The notes below the pieces were generated by a model. That model made no database searches, was not told the DNA's origin, and saw nothing but the letters and a program-made list of their open reading frames with translations. A DNA stretch of 15,830 nucleotides. It comes from JAWXUT01 sp044426075. GTDB taxonomy: Bacteria; Bacillota; Clostridia; Christensenellales; DTU072. The translations under genes were made by a program, and so were the position numbers. The first letter of the stretch is position 1; each line of letters opens with the position of its first letter. This document shows, one piece after another, positions 1 through 6,720 of this stretch. The DNA lies in NCBI GenBank assembly GCA_044426075.1, contig JAWXUT010000032.1:1-15830 (forward strand), in the 5' to 3' direction.

Positions 1-300
1 AGTTCAGCGAAGGAAGTGGCAATAGAAGAAGTAGAGTGTGTCCCTTCGCATATTTATTGTATCGCAAAATATATCCGCGTAAAGGGTTACAACAAAAACA
101 AGTTTTTGCAGTTTTGTATTTATAATTTTAAAAGCTCAGAAAATAACAATAGAATAAGGCAGATGTGGGTGCAATCATCGAACAAATGGCGAAACGCAAT
201 GTATAAGATTGTAGGGTGCTTAAGTCCCCTACGATTGTATGTAATTCGCGAACATATATAATCAACCCTTTAGGGTTCCGCACTTCACTATTCACTATTA
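1..300. other. Intergenic stretch with inverted repeats, no supported gene
   Basis: I see no convincing gene here. Three inverted repeats are visible: GCGAAGG (7-13) with CCTTCGC (43-49), GTAGGG (211-216) with CCCTAC (227-232), and AACCCT (264-269) with AGGGTT (272-277). The heptamer TTCACTA is repeated in tandem at 284-297. The plus frame is open from position 1 to 261, but it has no usable ribosome site and its composition does not resemble a known protein. The cluster of palindromes fits a dispersed intergenic repeat or the remains of a mobile element, but this cannot be decided from one copy. Confidence 0.4.
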
Positions 301-310
301 CTTATTTCTT

Positions 311-342
311 AAAAAAGCACCCCAAGAATGGAATGCTTTTTC
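311..342 (-). terminator. Intrinsic terminator after the Cys-rich gene
   Basis: On the minus strand a stem of about 13 pairs, with some G-U pairs, encloses a six-base loop (324-329). It ends in six T residues (316-311). It lies about 20 bases beyond the stop codon at 362, so it ends the DUF11/Cys-rich transcript. The opposite arm is A-rich, so the hairpin could also work weakly on the plus strand. Confidence 0.75.
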
Positions 343-361
343 GTGCGTGGAATTCGCGTTT

Positions 362-628
362 TTAAATTAGGCCGCAAGCTAATATGCTCAGCAATCCGCC
401 GCCTATTCCGCAACAAGGTCTTCTGTAGTAGTTAAAAGTGTTTCGGCAAGGGCTATAACAGCAAGGTCTAAGCGCATAGCCACAACATCTGGTAGAGTTG
501 CAACCACAGTTTCTGCCATAATATGGTGTTATATTTTGGGAATTTAACACATAAGTTGTTGCAGTGTTGCTATCCCAAGAGGAACCATAGGCATTGGTCA
601 CTTGAGCCATATTATTTAAAGTATACAT
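362..628 (-). CDS. Small Cys-rich protein, apparent C-terminal part of a split DUF11 protein
   Basis: An 88-residue protein of unknown function. Residues 1-30 read like the closing strand of a DUF11 repeat: N..AQVT, then DSNTATTYVL at 19-28. The latter nearly repeats ESNTATTEVL (27-36) of the upstream protein. Residues 41-85 hold ten cysteines (41, 43, 48, 49, 56, 57, 61, 72, 73, 85), four of them in the CC pairs' first positions, among Arg, Tyr, Pro and Gly, followed by a short hydrophobic Gly-rich end. There is no signal peptide or sortase motif. The start codon overlaps the stop of the upstream gene (ATGA), and GGAGG lies seven bases ahead of it, so the two are translationally coupled. A disulfide- or metal-linked surface or spore-layer role is conceivable but unproven. 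Transcription ends at the hairpin at 311-342. Confidence 0.7.
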   Translation of the reverse strand: MYTLNNMAQVTNAYGSSWDSNTATTYVLNSQNITPYYGRNCGCNSTRCCGYALRPCCYSPCRNTFNYYRRPCCGIGGGLLSILACGLI

Positions 629-1401
629 CAGTCAACCTCCGCTTCAAACACGATAGTTGTGCTTGCGAGGGCTGCCAAATCGTCTAAACTGAACCCAGTA
701 GTTGGGTCATAGTCCGCGTAACTTGTGCCATCAATTGTAACGGTGCCCGTTGTAAAAGTTGAACCAGTTGGCAATGTGTCTGTAAAAGTGATATCTGTTG
801 CTTCAATTGTGCCGTCGTTGGTTATAACTATGGTGTAAGTTAAGGTATCGCCCGCTAGCGCGTACGATTTATCTACACTCTTTGTAACCGTTATACTTGT
901 TGAAACTGCAGTCAATTCTACAGTGTTGGTGTCTTCTTCAAACGACTCAATAGTGCCGTTATCATCAACATCATATGATATTGTTGCATAGTTTGTAATT
1001 GTATCTGAAGTTAAGGGATTATCCGCCTCAATTTCATATTCAACTATAACGGTGTCACCCGCTGCAATGTCACTCAAACTAAACCCAGTGCTTGGGTCGT
1101 AAGTGGATTCCGCTGTGCCGTCTACAATAACACTGCCCGATACATAGCTTGCGCCGCTGCTTAGGGTGTCTGTAAACTCTACATTTGTCATATCCACACT
1201 TGAATCGTTGGTTATTGTAACCGTTTGTAGTGCGGTTGCGCCCGCTGTCAAATAGTCTACGCTAGAACTCTTAACCTTTGTGATTGCATAGGTCAAAACT
1301 TCAGTTGTGGCGGTGTTGCTTTCTGCGTCGAGAGTTGTTGTAGTCTCGTCTGGAAGCACAAATGATGATTCCACAACCGATTGATTATCAATAGTAGTCA
1401 T
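628..1401 (-). CDS. DUF11-repeat (Ig-like) protein, second repeat incomplete
   Basis: A 257-residue acidic, Thr/Ser/Asp-rich protein with no cysteine. It has two DUF11-type beta-sandwich repeats, about residues 40-165 and 170-257. Each carries a K(S/V)-type opening, a (V/I)TITND core, FTDTL, the pair GS.(I/T)(V/I)DGT, and YDP(S/T)TGFSL. The repeats are still similar at DNA level, for example around 690-790 and 1075-1175. There is no signal peptide, anchor or LPXTG motif, as in other clostridial DUF11 proteins whose function is unknown to me. The protein stops at FEAEVD, before the NxAxV..SNT closing strand present after repeat 1; that strand is found in the next gene. The start is supported by AAGGAGA eight bases upstream. 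A possible -10 box TATAAT lies at 1446-1441, but no clear -35 is seen. Read-through from the araC-type gene 69 bases upstream is also possible. Confidence 0.8.
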   Translation of the reverse strand: MTTIDNQSVVESSFVLPDETTTTLDAESNTATTEVLTYAITKVKSSSVDYLTAGATALQTVTITNDSSVDMTNVEFTDTLSSGASYVSGSVIVDGTAESTYDPSTGFSLSDIAAGDTVIVEYEIEADNPLTSDTITNYATISYDVDDNGTIESFEEDTNTVELTAVSTSITVTKSVDKSYALAGDTLTYTIVITNDGTIEATDITFTDTLPTGSTFTTGTVTIDGTSYADYDPTTGFSLDDLAALASTTIVFEAEVD

Positions 1402-1470
1402 AGTTTCTCCTTATATTATATTAAGAACATTTTGTCCTCAATTATAAATATGCCGAAACTATATTTATTG

Positions 1471-1842
1471 TTAACCTTGCACCGCTTGCTTCATACGCCT
1501 ATATGTTTTTGGCGAAACACCCGCATACTTCTTAAAACATCTGCTAAAATAATAGGAATCAATAAATCCCACCTCGTGAGCAATTTCTCCTATGGGAAGA
1601 GCGGTGCTTTTCAACCTTGCTTTTGCAAGTTCAATGCGCTGAGCCATTATATACTTTACAAATGACGTGCCTCTCTTTTTCAAAATACTACTAATATAGC
1701 TTGCAGATAGACACACTTCACTTGCAAGTTTAGTCATATCTAGTGCGGGATTTGTGAAGTTTGCATCCAAATAATCTGCGATAGCACGGTGGGCTTCACA
1801 ACTGGCTGGGTTTCCATAATTTACTGTAATGTTCTCTTCCAT
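1471..1842 (-). CDS. Stand-alone AraC-family DNA-binding protein
   Basis: A 123-residue transcription regulator consisting almost only of the AraC/XylS DNA-binding domain. The first helix-turn-helix spans about residues 37-58 (MTKLASEVCLSASYISSILKK). The second lies around 84-115 and includes IGEIAHEVGF, YYFSRCFKK and G.SP..YR, the family signature. Family members usually have 250-300 residues with an N-terminal sensor or receiver domain. Here only about 20 residues precede the domain, as in MarA/SoxS-type proteins, and the sequence is closest in style to YesN C-termini. The start is supported by GAGGTGA, which overlaps the stop of the preceding membrane-protein gene; the two are eight bases apart. 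As the last gene of the mgl transcript it probably regulates that operon, but this is inferred from position only. It could also be a relic of a longer regulator. Confidence 0.88.
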   Translation of the reverse strand: MEENITVNYGNPASCEAHRAIADYLDANFTNPALDMTKLASEVCLSASYISSILKKRGTSFVKYIMAQRIELAKARLKSTALPIGEIAHEVGFIDSYYFSRCFKKYAGVSPKTYRRMKQAVQG

Positions 1843-1850
1843 ATTTCACC

Positions 1851-2132
1851 TCAAAATTCTACGATATATATCATCATTAGTGCTATAATTACTACATTTA
1901 TAATAAGTGGAATAATTGCAAGAGTAAAAAACTTGCGCTTACCACTGTTGAACCCAAACGCTACTCGGCTTATGTACAAAGCGGGGGCGGCTGTTAGCAA
2001 ACTAGACACCAAAAATGTCCAATCCGCAATTGCCTTTTTACCGTCAATCTCATCTTTTTTAGCCTTGAAACATAGGCACATCATTGATAAGTTTAGGATA
2101 ATTATCAATAATAGAGCTAAATCAAATGTCAT
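1851..2132 (-). CDS. Small three-helix membrane protein, possibly DUF1294-like
   Basis: A 93-residue very hydrophobic protein with three likely membrane segments: about residues 4-21, 38-55 and 70-91. Between them are polar loops, KAKKDEIDGKK and FNSGKRKF. The spacing, the Lys-rich first loop and the F..K.KFFTLAIIPLI motif before the last helix resemble the DUF1294 family, which has no assigned function. This match is by eye and weak. I chose the ATG at 2132 rather than the in-frame ATG at 2177, because the longer start would lie inside the upstream small gene. The chosen ATG overlaps that gene's stop as ATGA, with GGTGAT just upstream, which is typical translational coupling. Its stop overlaps the ribosome site of the araC-type gene. 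Confidence 0.7.
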   Translation of the reverse strand: MTFDLALLLIIILNLSMMCLCFKAKKDEIDGKKAIADWTFLVSSLLTAAPALYISRVAFGFNSGKRKFFTLAIIPLIINVVIIALMMIYIVEF

Positions 2133-2269
2133 ATTATCACCATTAAGATTACTGCGATTATAAAAAGCAATCCGCAACCCACAACCATTAAGTCAGCCGA
2201 GCGTTTTGACATTTTTACGTTCGCATATAACCCACCTTTTTTTATTTCGCTTTTATCCTCTTTCTTCAT
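2129..2269 (-). CDS. 46-residue single-pass membrane protein in the mgl operon
   Basis: This short gene starts with ATG at 2269, 11 bases after the mglC stop, and ends in TGA overlapping the next start. The protein has a charged N-terminus (MKKEDKSEIKKGG), a central stretch LYANVKMSKRSAD, and one hydrophobic helix (residues 28-46, LMVVGCGLLFIIAVILMVII) that runs to the C-terminus. By the positive-inside rule the N-terminus is cytoplasmic. No good Shine-Dalgarno sequence precedes the ATG, so translation may depend on ribosomes finishing mglC. The tight packing between mglC and the next gene, and the coding-like Lys/Glu head plus helix, argue that it is real. Its function is unknown; an accessory subunit of the permease is one possibility. 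Confidence 0.6.
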   Translation of the reverse strand: MKKEDKSEIKKGGLYANVKMSKRSADLMVVGCGLLFIIAVILMVII

Positions 2270-2280
2270 TATAATAAACA

Positions 2281-3411
2281 TTATTTTTTGGCAATATATT
2301 TGCGCATATCAACTGCAACTGCAAATATGATGATTAGGCCGGTGATGATGCTTGTGTAGTATGGTGCTAAGCCTAACCATTGCAAACCTACGGTTACTAA
2401 GTTTAAAAGAACAACACCCGCAATAATGCCACTGATTTTTCCGACACCACCAGAGAATGATACACCACCTATAACACAAGCTGCAATGGCATTGAGCTCT
2501 GCATTTGCGCCAGTTGAAGCGGAGTTACTACCAACCCTAGCTGCCTCTACAAAACCAGAAATACCATACAATGCGCCCGCAATTACAAATACAATTATTG
2601 TTGTCCAAAACACACTAACGCCAGAAACGTGGGCGGCTTCGGGATTTGCACCAACTGCAAACATATTTTTACCGAGCGTAGTTTTGTTCCAAATAAACCA
2701 CATCACAACAATTGCAATTGCCGCATAAAAAACATAGTAAGGGATAGATACGCCACCTAAAGATACCGAGCCTTTTATTAAATTTGTATATGCGTCAGTC
2801 AAACCATTTATTGCAACGCCACCATTGTTTCCGCTATTTACAAACATCAGCGTTAGTCCATAAACGATTAATTGGGTTCCCAAAGTAACTATAAAGGGAT
2901 GCATTTTAAACTTTGCTGTAAAAAATCCATTTACAAATCCAATAGATGCGCCAATAGCTACAACTATCATAAGCACCACAAACATTGGCAGCGGATCTAT
3001 ATTTGGGAACATCTTATTTGACCAATCCGCGCGCTGCAATAGGGCGGCACTTATACAAGCTGTAAGACCCAAAATTCTGCCAGCAGATAAGTCTGTACCC
3101 GTAAGCACAATTATGCCACCAACACCAAGCGCCAGAAAACTACTGTATGCGGTTTTATTAATTAAGTCCATTATAGAACTAGATGACAAAAAGTTTGCAT
3201 TTTGAACCACTAGGCAATATATCCACACATACATTATAAACAGTATGAATATAATGTAAATTGCATTATTTAACAAGAATTCTTGCCACCATTTAGCCTT
3301 TTCTTTGCCGGTGAGCGCCTTATAATTTGTAACGCCGTTAGTTATTTTGCTTTTCATCTTTTCCACCTTGTTGGTAAAAAATCCGCCTATTTTTTTTGTA
3401 ATTTCTGCCAT
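2281..3411 (-). CDS. mglC: Galactose/methyl galactoside ABC transporter permease
   Basis: A 376-residue inner-membrane permease of the BPD_transp_2 type (ribose/galactose importers). A Lys-rich cytoplasmic head of about 45 residues is followed by roughly nine or ten hydrophobic segments. Family landmarks are GTDLSAGRILGLTA in the first third, KFKMHPFIVTLGTQ in the middle, GANPEAAHVSGV, and the EAARVGSNSASTGANAELNAIAACVIGG stretch (split here as EAARVGSNS and AELNAIAACVIGG), the loop thought to touch the ATPase. E. coli MglC has 336 residues; the extra length is in the N-terminal head. The start follows AGGTGAG by a normal spacing and lies nine bases after the mglA stop, so the two are co-translated. 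It should form the channel used by MglB and MglA. Assignment to galactose rather than ribose rests mainly on the MglB partner. Confidence 0.93.
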   Translation of the reverse strand: MAEITKKIGGFFTNKVEKMKSKITNGVTNYKALTGKEKAKWWQEFLLNNAIYIIFILFIMYVWIYCLVVQNANFLSSSSIMDLINKTAYSSFLALGVGGIIVLTGTDLSAGRILGLTACISAALLQRADWSNKMFPNIDPLPMFVVLMIVVAIGASIGFVNGFFTAKFKMHPFIVTLGTQLIVYGLTLMFVNSGNNGGVAINGLTDAYTNLIKGSVSLGGVSIPYYVFYAAIAIVVMWFIWNKTTLGKNMFAVGANPEAAHVSGVSVFWTTIIVFVIAGALYGISGFVEAARVGSNSASTGANAELNAIAACVIGGVSFSGGVGKISGIIAGVVLLNLVTVGLQWLGLAPYYTSIITGLIIIFAVAVDMRKYIAKK

Positions 3412-3420
3412 ATCTCACCT

Positions 3421-4923
3421 CTATTCCACATATTTTGCCGCAAGGGATAGTATTTCTTCTTGCGTAGTTTTGGTAGGAAAAACCTCACCCGCAATGCGTC
3501 CGTTGCTCATAACAATTATTCTGTCACACACACCCATAACTTCGGGAAGTTCACTACTAACCATAATAATAGAATTGCCTTTTGTGGCAAGTTCAATCAT
3601 AAGTTGATAAATTTCATATTTAGCACCCACGTCTATGCCCCTAGTGGGTTCATCCATTAGGAGCACGGTGGGCTCAGTGAGCAACCAACGATTGAAAATG
3701 ACCTTTTGTTGATTGCCCCCAGATAGAGACCTAATTTTAGTATTAACTGAAGGTGTTTTAACCCTAAGTTGTGCAACGGTATCACGCGTTACGCGCTCCA
3801 TTTTTTTATTATCTGTATATAATCCAAACTTTTTGAACTTCTTTAACGACGCGATAACGGTGTTTGCTGTAATATCTAGTATGCCAAATATGCCAGAAAC
3901 TCTGCGTTCTTCCGTAATTAAAGCAAATCCATTTTTTATTGCTTGTTTAGAATTCTTATTTGTAATATCTTTATCATTTAATTTTAGTTTGCCACTTTTT
4001 AAGGTAGATAACCCGAATATACTTTCAATAAGTTCGGTTCTACCCGCACCAACAAGCCCCGCAAGCCCCAAAATTTCGCCCTTCTTGAGCGTTAAACTGA
4101 CATCTTTTACGTTGCGTGATTCACAAGTAAAATTATCAACTTCTAGTATCGGCGCGCCCACAACATTGGTTTTTGCTGGATAAACTGCGCTCAGTTCGCG
4201 TCCTACCATAAGCTTTATTATATCTGTGGTGGATAACTTACTAGCCAGTTCTGTTGCAATGTGCTTGCCGTCGCGCATAACCGTTATATAGTCGGATATG
4301 GCTAATATTTCGTTCATTCTATGCGATATATAGATTATTGCACAGCCCCTTTTTTTAAGGAGTTCTATTATTTTGAATAGTTTTTCAACCTCTGTGTCGG
4401 ATAATGACGAAGTCGGTTCATCTAACACTATTATTTTTGCGTTGAATGACACCGCTTTTGCTATTTCAAGCATCTGCCTTTCAGCAACAGATAAGGTGCT
4501 TATTATAGCTTTAGGATCAATTTCAACATTGATTTCTGCAAATATATCCAGTGTGTTCTTGTACATTTTTGCGCTATCAACTGTGCCTTTTATTTTTGCA
4601 AATCGTGGATATCTGCCTAACCACAAATTTTCCATTACGCTCCTAGTGTGCACTTGATTCAACTCTTGATGAACCATTGCAATGCCACTATGCATAGCTT
4701 CACTTGTGCTGGAAAAACTCACTTGCTTCCCTTGTAACAAAATTTCGCCACTATCCTTAGAATATATGCCAAATAGGCACTTCATAAGTGTGGATTTACC
4801 CGCGCCGTTTTCACCCATTAATGAGTGCACTGTGCCCGCTTCAAACGTTACACTTATGTCATCTAGCGCCTTGACACCTGGAAATGACTTGTTTATGTTT
4901 CTTAATTCTAATAGTTTTTCCAT
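3421..4923 (-). CDS. mglA: Galactose/methyl galactoside ABC transporter, double ATPase
   Basis: A 500-residue cytoplasmic ATPase with two fused nucleotide-binding domains, the normal form for MglA/RbsA/XylG proteins. Domain 1 has Walker A GENGAGKST (37-45), Q-loop around Q86, a variant signature LSVAE (144-148) and Walker B with DEPTSSL (168-174). Domain 2 has the degenerate Walker A GLVGAGRTE typical of the family, a canonical LSGGNQQK and MDEPTRGIDVG near residue 425. The family pattern is one degenerate and one canonical site. The start is supported by AAAGGGG upstream. The gap to mglB is 59 bases and contains a GC-rich hairpin (4944-4972). The mglC gene follows after nine bases. Confidence 0.95.
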   Translation of the reverse strand: MEKLLELRNINKSFPGVKALDDISVTFEAGTVHSLMGENGAGKSTLMKCLFGIYSKDSGEILLQGKQVSFSSTSEAMHSGIAMVHQELNQVHTRSVMENLWLGRYPRFAKIKGTVDSAKMYKNTLDIFAEINVEIDPKAIISTLSVAERQMLEIAKAVSFNAKIIVLDEPTSSLSDTEVEKLFKIIELLKKRGCAIIYISHRMNEILAISDYITVMRDGKHIATELASKLSTTDIIKLMVGRELSAVYPAKTNVVGAPILEVDNFTCESRNVKDVSLTLKKGEILGLAGLVGAGRTELIESIFGLSTLKSGKLKLNDKDITNKNSKQAIKNGFALITEERRVSGIFGILDITANTVIASLKKFKKFGLYTDNKKMERVTRDTVAQLRVKTPSVNTKIRSLSGGNQQKVIFNRWLLTEPTVLLMDEPTRGIDVGAKYEIYQLMIELATKGNSIIMVSSELPEVMGVCDRIIVMSNGRIAGEVFPTKTTQEEILSLAAKYVE

Positions 4924-4943
4924 TTGTTGCCCCTTTATGTAAT

Positions 4944-4972
4944 AACTGCTGCACCGCAGTTGCCCGCGGTGC
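4944..4972 (-). promoter_or_regulatory. Alternative stem-loops between mglB and mglA
   Basis: On the transcript, GCACCGC (4972-4966) pairs perfectly with GCGGTGC (4957-4951) around an eight-base loop. A second stem, AACTGC (4961-4956) with GCAGTT (4949-4944) around GGTGCA, uses part of the same bases, so the two cannot form together. No T-run follows, so it is not a plain terminator. Such hairpins after binding-protein genes commonly protect the upstream message or lower expression of the ATPase gene. The second stem lies about 20 bases ahead of the mglA start. Confidence 0.6.
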
Positions 4973-4982
4973 GTTTATATTT

Positions 4983-6203
4983 TTACTCGCCTGTATAAAT
5001 TGCGTATGGGATACGGATGTTATTTTCCTTCTCGCCGTCTACAATATAATCATCGGTGTTTGACATCAATGTTTCGCCTTCTTGCACGTTTAATGCAAGG
5101 CTTGCAATTGCTTCTGCCATAGCCGCGCCGTCTTGAGCAATTGAACCGCTCATTCTCTTCTCTTTTATTAGTGATTTAGCGGCATCTGTTGCGTCAACTC
5201 CGTATACTGGAAGATATTTAGCACTGTCATAAGTGGTTGTGTTGTATCCAATATCATATAGTGAAGATATTACACCTTCTGCCATTCCGTCGTTGTTGCA
5301 GATTGCCATTTCAACTTGTCCGCTTGTAATCTTGCTTGCATCACTGCCCAAAATTGTATCCATCATAGCTTGTGCTTTTGTTGATGACCAAGCGCCGCCG
5401 TCATCTACACTGTATGCGCTAAGTGGGCTTACGCCGTCACAATATTTTGTGATTGCAGCTGCAAGTGTCAAATCTTCGTCGTCATAGCTAAATGACCAAC
5501 CGTCTGGTGCGCTTGCTGAATCGCCAGTTGTTGCGTTTAATGTTGATGCTACTAATTTGTATTCTTTATCGTTATCAGCTAGTATTTTGTTTGCTGTAAT
5601 AACTGAATACAATGTTCTTGCAATAGCTTCGTTGTTGCTCATCTCGCCACGCATCATTATATATTGAATTTCATTATCTTTATTAACGTCTGCAATTGCA
5701 AATCCGTCATCAGTTTCGTTTGCCATAAGATCATTTGCAATCATCTCGCCTTGCATATATCCAGCTTGCACATAGTTTGTGCCTACAAAAGCTGTGCTCT
5801 CTGCATAGTCGGTTGTGAATATTGTTGAAGATGGCTCACGATTAAAGAATACAACTGGTACTCCCTTTTCTTCTGCCTTTTCAACGATACTCTTTGCTGT
5901 ATCTTCTGAACTTGTATCTACAATATTAACTATCAACAAATCAGATCCTTTTGACAACGCTGTGTCAATTTGGTCGGTTTGTGTAGACTGGTTGTTTGCC
6001 GCGTCATAGAAATTATATGATATACCTTTTTTCTTAAACTCATCTTCCAAGCTAGATCTAACTGTGGATATATAAGTATCAGAGTAATCATAAATAAAAA
6101 CATCAGCTGTAAAAGTACTCTCGGGATTGCACGCAGTAACTGTAATTACTGAAGCAATAGATAATGCAAGCACTATCAAAATAGCAATAAGTTTCTTTTT
6201 CAT
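4983..6203 (-). CDS. mglB: Galactose/glucose-binding lipoprotein of the Mgl importer
   Basis: A 406-residue extracellular substrate-binding lipoprotein. Residues 2-21 form a Lys-rich signal peptide ending in lipobox VTAC, with Cys25 the likely lipidated residue. Landmarks shared with E. coli MglB are NQSTQTDQIDTALSKG, INIVD-type NIVDTSSE, KGVPVVFFNREPS, the calcium-loop equivalent DVNKDNEIQ (172-180), RGEMSNNEAIART, a sugar-stacking Trp (W272 in GAWSSTKAQ), CNNDGMA and YGVDATD. It is longer than the about 332-residue E. coli precursor, mainly from an Asp/Ser-rich insert of some 50 residues before W272. I chose the ATG at 6203 because GGAGG sits six bases ahead. An in-frame TTG at 6215 lies inside the ribosome site region and is unlikely. 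This is the first and likely most expressed gene of the operon, with a promoter at 6249-6276. Confidence 0.95.
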   Translation of the reverse strand: MKKKLIAILIVLALSIASVITVTACNPESTFTADVFIYDYSDTYISTVRSSLEDEFKKKGISYNFYDAANNQSTQTDQIDTALSKGSDLLIVNIVDTSSEDTAKSIVEKAEEKGVPVVFFNREPSSTIFTTDYAESTAFVGTNYVQAGYMQGEMIANDLMANETDDGFAIADVNKDNEIQYIMMRGEMSNNEAIARTLYSVITANKILADNDKEYKLVASTLNATTGDSASAPDGWSFSYDDEDLTLAAAITKYCDGVSPLSAYSVDDGGAWSSTKAQAMMDTILGSDASKITSGQVEMAICNNDGMAEGVISSLYDIGYNTTTYDSAKYLPVYGVDATDAAKSLIKEKRMSGSIAQDGAAMAEAIASLALNVQEGETLMSNTDDYIVDGEKENNIRIPYAIYTGE

Positions 6204-6248
6204 TTTTGCCTCCAAATGATTTATTTGCGCTTTGTGTTACGCACCTCT

Positions 6249-6276
6249 AGTATAAGCAAAATTTAACGGTTGTAAA
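6249..6276 (-). promoter_or_regulatory. Promoter of the mgl operon
   Basis: On the minus strand, -35 TTTACA (6276-6271) and -10 TATACT (6254-6249) are separated by 16 bases. Transcription would start near 6242, giving a leader of about 40 bases with GGAGG before mglB. Confidence 0.65.
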
Positions 6277-6324
6277 TGGATTTTTCTACACTAATTTTTG
6301 CAAAATTGCTGTTTTGTTAATTTT

Positions 6325-6341
6325 ATGGAACAATATTCCAT
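6325..6341. promoter_or_regulatory. Operator-like palindrome ATGGAA-N5-TTCCAT
   Basis: A perfect 6-5-6 inverted repeat sits about 50 bases upstream of the mgl -35 box and about 30 bases upstream of the orphan plus-strand -35 box. The position suits an activator or a regulator acting on both directions. The bound protein is unknown. Confidence 0.35.
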
Positions 6342-6371
6342 TTTTTTGTAAACACTTAAATTTTATCTGTG

Positions 6372-6400
6372 TTGACAAATTGTGAAACTTAACTTATAAT
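6372..6400 (+). promoter_or_regulatory. Perfect consensus sigma-A promoter, plus strand
   Basis: TTGACA (6372-6377), a 17-base spacer and TATAAT (6395-6400) match the vegetative consensus at every position. The expected start is near 6407. The next plus-strand gene, asnB, begins 363 bases further on and has its own promoter-like boxes, so the product of this promoter is unclear. Confidence 0.7.
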
Positions 6401-6407
6401 ATGCACT

Positions 6408-6432
6408 TTTCAGCCTAAAAACTGAAGTTTTT
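6408..6432 (+). terminator. Weak hairpin plus T-run just after the consensus promoter
   Basis: TTTCAG (6408-6413) can pair with CTGAAG (6422-6427, last pair G-U) around a short A-rich loop, followed by five T residues (6428-6432). It begins almost at the expected start of the upstream promoter. It could act as a pause site or early terminator, but the stem is short and stability is uncertain. Confidence 0.3.
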
Positions 6433-6720
6433 GTCAATTGATAATAATTATTTCTGTTTTGGAAAATCAGTTTAACCCTCTTGTGGAAAATTTTGGTAAA
6501 CAAATAGTCGGAAAATAAAGAAAGTTCGTAAACCACTAAAAAAATAAAAAATAGTAAATTTCTATCTGGATTGTTTGTCAACTAAATACATAAAAAAGTG
6601 AACAATAAATCGCTTTTGATAAATAAAACGCGCATAAACAATCACATTTAGCACACATTCAGCAACAGTTTTCGCAAATTTTTCATACAATAATGAGATG
6701 GATGCAATTAATTTTTTTTA
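6433..6720. other. AT-rich spacer, no gene seen
   Basis: A very AT-rich stretch with no open frame of coding character and no recognisable structured RNA. The word GGAAAA recurs at 6461, 6485 and 6510, that is, at 24-25 base spacing, which may be chance. If the consensus promoter at 6372-6400 is not terminated early, this stretch would be a long untranslated leader of asnB. Confidence 0.4.

Noticed and set aside
1..261. Plus-strand frame open from the window edge to 261, possible end of a gene
   Set aside because: No usable ribosome site for an internal start, low-complexity and unfamiliar protein composition, and palindromes inside it. A gene tail entering from the left cannot be excluded, but I cannot support it.
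625..640. Programmed -1 frameshift joining the DUF11 and Cys-rich frames
   Set aside because: The shift would have to occur within a few bases around GTT GAC TGA, where no X XXY YYZ heptamer exists; the ATGA overlap with GGAGG fits reinitiation.
2133..2177. Longer start for the three-helix membrane protein
   Set aside because: It would add a polar segment lying in another frame of the 46-residue gene; the ATGA start at 2132 is better placed.
6240..6360. Catabolite repression (cre) site at the mgl promoter
   Set aside because: TGTAAA-type words occur, but none matches the cre pattern with the central CG and flanking symmetry.
6363..6581. 72-residue minus-strand frame in the mgl/asnB spacer
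   Set aside because: AT-driven Phe/Leu/Asn/Tyr content, no ribosome site, and it overlaps the consensus promoter and hairpin.
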